Below are positions 12,978-14,626 of a stretch of DNA of 14,626 bases, piece after piece (the stretch's first letter is position 1; every line of letters begins with the position of its first letter). A model generated the notes under the pieces. That model was not told where the DNA came from. It made no database searches and worked only from the letters and a program-made list of their open reading frames with translations. The position numbers were made by a program, and so were the translations under genes. Source of the DNA: Gammaproteobacteria bacterium (GTDB lineage Bacteria; Pseudomonadota; Gammaproteobacteria; Xanthomonadales; Xanthomonadaceae); the NCBI GenBank assembly GCA_012510865.1, contig JAAZHF010000264.1, positions 1 to 14,626 of the forward strand, given 5' to 3'.

Positions 12978-13751
12978 ATGAGCAACCGCCATTCCACCCC
13001 CGACGCCAACCGCGACCCGATCTCCGGCGCGCCCGGCTCCCATCCCGTGGGCGTGGCCGCCGGTGGTGCCGCCGGTGCGCTCGCGGGCGCCGCCGTCGGC
13101 AGCATCTTCGGCCCCATCGGCACGCTCGTGGGTGGCAGCGTCGGCGCCGTGGGCGGCGCGGCCGGAGGCAAGGCGCTCGCCGAACAGGTCGACCCCACCA
13201 CGGAGGTCGAGTACTGGCGCGAGAGCGCCAGCGGCCGCGACTATTACAAGGCCGATCGCGACTTCGACCGCGACTACGCGCCGGCCTACCGGCTGGGCAC
13301 GGAGTTCCGCAACGAGGCCGGCGCGCGCGACTGGACCGAGGCCGAGTCGCAGCTGCGCGAACGCTGGGAGCGCGCGCGCGGCGAGTCGTCGCTGGACTGG
13401 ACGTCGGCGCGCCCCGCGGTCCAGGACGCATACAACCGCGCCGACCGCACCTACGCCGCCTACGAGGACACCGACGGCCACTACTCGCGAACCTGGGAGA
13501 CGTCGCCCTACCGTAGCGAAGGCTTCGGCTTCGACGACTACCGCCCGGCCTACCGCTACGGCACCCGTGCGCGCGCCTCGCGCCCCGACGCCGCCTGGTC
13601 GCCCGAGGTGGAGTCCGAACTGGAGCGCGGCTGGACCGAGGCGCGCGGCAATTCGCGCCTGGCCTGGGCCGAGGCCAGGGAAGCCGTGCGCGATGCCTGG
13701 CACCGGGTCGAGGAGCGCCTCCCCGGCGACGCCGACCGCGACGGCCGCTGA
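12978..13751 (+). CDS. Glycine-zipper protein with two internal W/R-rich repeats
   Basis: I do not recognise a named family for this 257-residue protein. Residues 25-66 form a Gly/Ala-rich glycine-zipper stretch (VGVAAGGAAGALAGAAVGSIFGPIGTLVGG...) that could span or insert into a membrane; there is no classical Sec signal. The rest holds two related units of about 57 residues, 99-155 and 187-244. Each opens DY.PAYR.GT, then a tryptophan (DWTEAES / AWSPEVES), a '..L.R.W..ARG.S.L.W..AR.AV.DA' core and ends near '.R'. Similar 'Y.YG......W..VE..L...W......W..A..AVR.GW' units occur in stress-associated bacterial proteins, sometimes with CsbD or DUF2382, as far as I recall. The ATG at 12978 has AGGAG 6 nt upstream. 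It sits between two terminator-like structures and so is probably its own unit, possibly under ECF-sigma control. Confidence 0.83.
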   Translation: MSNRHSTPDANRDPISGAPGSHPVGVAAGGAAGALAGAAVGSIFGPIGTLVGGSVGAVGGAAGGKALAEQVDPTTEVEYWRESASGRDYYKADRDFDRDYAPAYRLGTEFRNEAGARDWTEAESQLRERWERARGESSLDWTSARPAVQDAYNRADRTYAAYEDTDGHYSRTWETSPYRSEGFGFDDYRPAYRYGTRARASRPDAAWSPEVESELERGWTEARGNSRLAWAEAREAVRDAWHRVEERLPGDADRDGR

Positions 13752-13757
13752 GCCGGA

Positions 13758-13787
13758 CGGCCCGGGGGCATGGGCGCTCCCGGGCCG
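13758..13787 (+). terminator. Strong GC hairpin after the glycine-zipper gene
   Basis: A 12-bp stem with one G-T pair (CGGCCCGGGGGC, 13758-13769; GCTCCCGGGCCG, 13776-13787) encloses a 6-nt loop. It begins 6 nt after the stop codon. There is no T-tract, so it may stabilise the 3' end or need Rho rather than terminate alone. Confidence 0.45.
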
Positions 13788-13813
13788 ACGCCGGTGCAAC
13801 GATGCATCCCCCT

Positions 13814-13841
13814 TCGCGGGCCCGGGCGACCGGGCCCGCGA
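13814..13841. other. 12-bp perfect hairpin with GCGA tetraloop
   Basis: TCGCGGGCCCGG (13814-13825), loop GCGA (13826-13829), CCGGGCCCGCGA (13830-13841) is a perfect stem with a GNRA-type loop. It lies 26 nt after the preceding hairpin and ends 4 nt before a possible -10 (TAGAAT) for the CoA-transferase gene. It may be a second terminator for the upstream gene or an element in the promoter region. If transcription starts where TAGAAT suggests, it is not in the downstream mRNA. Confidence 0.5.
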
Positions 13842-13844
13842 CCT

Positions 13845-13850
13845 TAGAAT
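13845..13850 (+). promoter_or_regulatory. Possible -10 element (TAGAAT) for the CoA-transferase gene
   Basis: TAGAAT is one mismatch from the sigma-70 consensus and is rare in this base composition. Initiation about 7 nt downstream would give a leader of about 29 nt to the GTG at 13886. The -35 position would fall inside the 13814-13841 hairpin, and no -35 consensus is present there. Confidence 0.4.
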
Positions 13851-13885
13851 GGACGGCGGACGCATCGACCCCAAGGGAGCCAGCC

Positions 13886-14626
13886 GTGCCAGACCGTATC
13901 CGCCATCCCGGGTTCCGCGACCGCGTGGCCAGCGCGGAACAGGCGGCGGCCGCGATCGGCCCGGGCATGACGGTGGCGATGAGCGGCTTCACCGGCGCCG
14001 GCTACCCCAAGGCCGTCCCCCAGGCGCTGGCGGCCCGCGTCGAACGCGCCAACGCCGCCGGCGAGCGCTTCCGCATCAAGGTGCTCACCGGCGCTTCGAC
14101 CGCGCCCGAGCTGGACGGCGCCCTGGCGAAGGGCGAAGGCATGGAGCTTCGCCTGCCCTACCAGTCCGACCCCGCGGTGCGCGAGCGCATCAACGCCGGG
14201 ACCCTGGACTACATCGACATCCACCTGAGCCACGTCGCGCAGCACACCTGGTTCGGCTTCTTCGGGAAGATCGACGTGGCGGTGGTCGAGGTCGCGGGCA
14301 TCCGCGAGGACGGCCGGCTCATCCCTTCGTCGTCGGTGGGCAACAACAAGACCTGGCTGGAACAGGCCGACAAGGTGATCCTCGAGGTCAACAGCTGGCA
14401 GCCGGCGGCACTCGACGGCATGCACGACGTGTATTACGGCACCGCGCTGCCGCCCGACCGGAAGCCGATCCTGCTCGAGCGCCCCGATGACCGCATCGGC
14501 CAGCCCTACCTCGAGGTCGACCTGGACAAGGTGGTGGCGGTGGTCGAGACCCACGCCCCGGACCGCAACTCCGCGTTCAGCCCGCCGGACGAAGCCTCGC
14601 GGCAGATCGCCGGCCACCTGATCGAC
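13886..14626 (+). CDS. Acetyl-CoA hydrolase / succinyl-CoA:acetate CoA-transferase, N-terminal half
   Basis: The frame is open to the right edge; 247 residues are present of about 500 expected. The start is GTG at 13886 with AAGGGAG 6 nt upstream; the ATG at 13849 upstream is out of frame. The protein matches class I CoA-transferases of the Cat1/AarC group: 'IRHPGFRDRVASAEQAAAAIGPGMTVAMSGFTGAGYPKAVPQALA', 'IKVLTGASTAPELDGALAKGEGMELRLPYQSDPAVRERINAGTLDYIDIHLSHVAQ', 'IDVAVVEVAGIREDGRLIPSSSVGNNKTWLEQADKVILEVN'. These enzymes move CoA between succinyl-CoA and acetate, or hydrolyse acetyl-CoA. In AarC-type enzymes this can bypass succinyl-CoA synthetase in the citric acid cycle. The catalytic glutamate lies beyond the window, so hydrolase versus transferase cannot be decided here. 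Confidence 0.92.
   Translation, partial: MPDRIRHPGFRDRVASAEQAAAAIGPGMTVAMSGFTGAGYPKAVPQALAARVERANAAGERFRIKVLTGASTAPELDGALAKGEGMELRLPYQSDPAVRERINAGTLDYIDIHLSHVAQHTWFGFFGKIDVAVVEVAGIREDGRLIPSSSVGNNKTWLEQADKVILEVNSWQPAALDGMHDVYYGTALPPDRKPILLERPDDRIGQPYLEVDLDKVVAVVETHAPDRNSAFSPPDEASRQIAGHLID

Noticed and set aside
13844..14617. A 257-codon minus-strand open frame opposite the CoA-transferase gene.
   Set aside because: The plus-strand frame has clear family motifs and a good ribosome site. The minus-strand product is His/Arg/Val/Gly-rich with no recognisable domain.
1..14626. Search for CRISPR arrays, defence or toxin-antitoxin pairs, IS elements, integrase genes, tRNA or rRNA.
   Set aside because: No spaced direct repeats, transposase or integrase motifs, tRNA cloverleaf-like segments or terminal inverted repeats were found. 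Gene content looks chromosomal and ordinary.

Overview
The window is very GC-rich, densely coding chromosomal DNA. Gene content and protein style point to a gammaproteobacterium of the Xanthomonadaceae/Lysobacteraceae (Lysobacter, Luteimonas or a close relative). This is an inference from family-level resemblance (YajQ, DUF1415, DUF3016, DUF3297, the tesA/ybbA-ybbP divergon), not from a database search. There is no sign of a phage, transposon, plasmid, CRISPR array, rRNA or tRNA. No intergenic gap reaches 300 bases. Many long open frames antisense to the real genes are by-products of the high GC content and are left out.

Layout. 1-520: 3' end of an OmpW-type outer-membrane barrel gene. 567-2571 (minus): a zinc alcohol/aldehyde reductase gene followed 4 nt later by an EamA-type exporter gene, probably one transcript. 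2683-3789 (plus): yajQ, then a DUF1415 gene, separated by a REP-like palindromic repeat. 3794-5559 (minus): rsmC and rsuA, two 16S rRNA modification genes joined by an ATGA overlap. 5692-5952 (plus): a small unassigned protein. 6012-9295 (minus): ybbA and ybbP, ABC ATPase and giant FtsX-type permease, also joined by ATGA, divergent from tesA (plus, 9387-10067).

10125-11809 (plus): exported DUF3016 protein, DUF4031 protein, msrB (methionine sulfoxide reductase B, overlapping the DUF4031 gene by ATGA) and DUF3297 protein. 11840-12286 (minus): periplasmic protein with two tandem PepSY-like repeats. 12444-12794 (plus): exported single-BON-domain protein ending at a textbook terminator. 12978-13751 (plus): glycine-zipper protein with two internal W/R-rich repeats, behind a possible ECF-sigma promoter. 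13886 to the end (plus): N-terminal half of an acetyl-CoA hydrolase / succinyl-CoA:acetate CoA-transferase, open at the window edge.

The genes fall into three themes: ribosome modification (rsmC-rsuA), envelope functions (OmpW, YbbAP/TesA, DUF3016, PepSY, BON, glycine-zipper protein) and small-molecule or redox metabolism (ADH, MsrB, CoA-transferase). I did not find a convincing new multi-gene system. The least explained material is the 11.8-13.9 kb stretch of small envelope or stress proteins with their palindromes, and the 86-residue protein at 5692.
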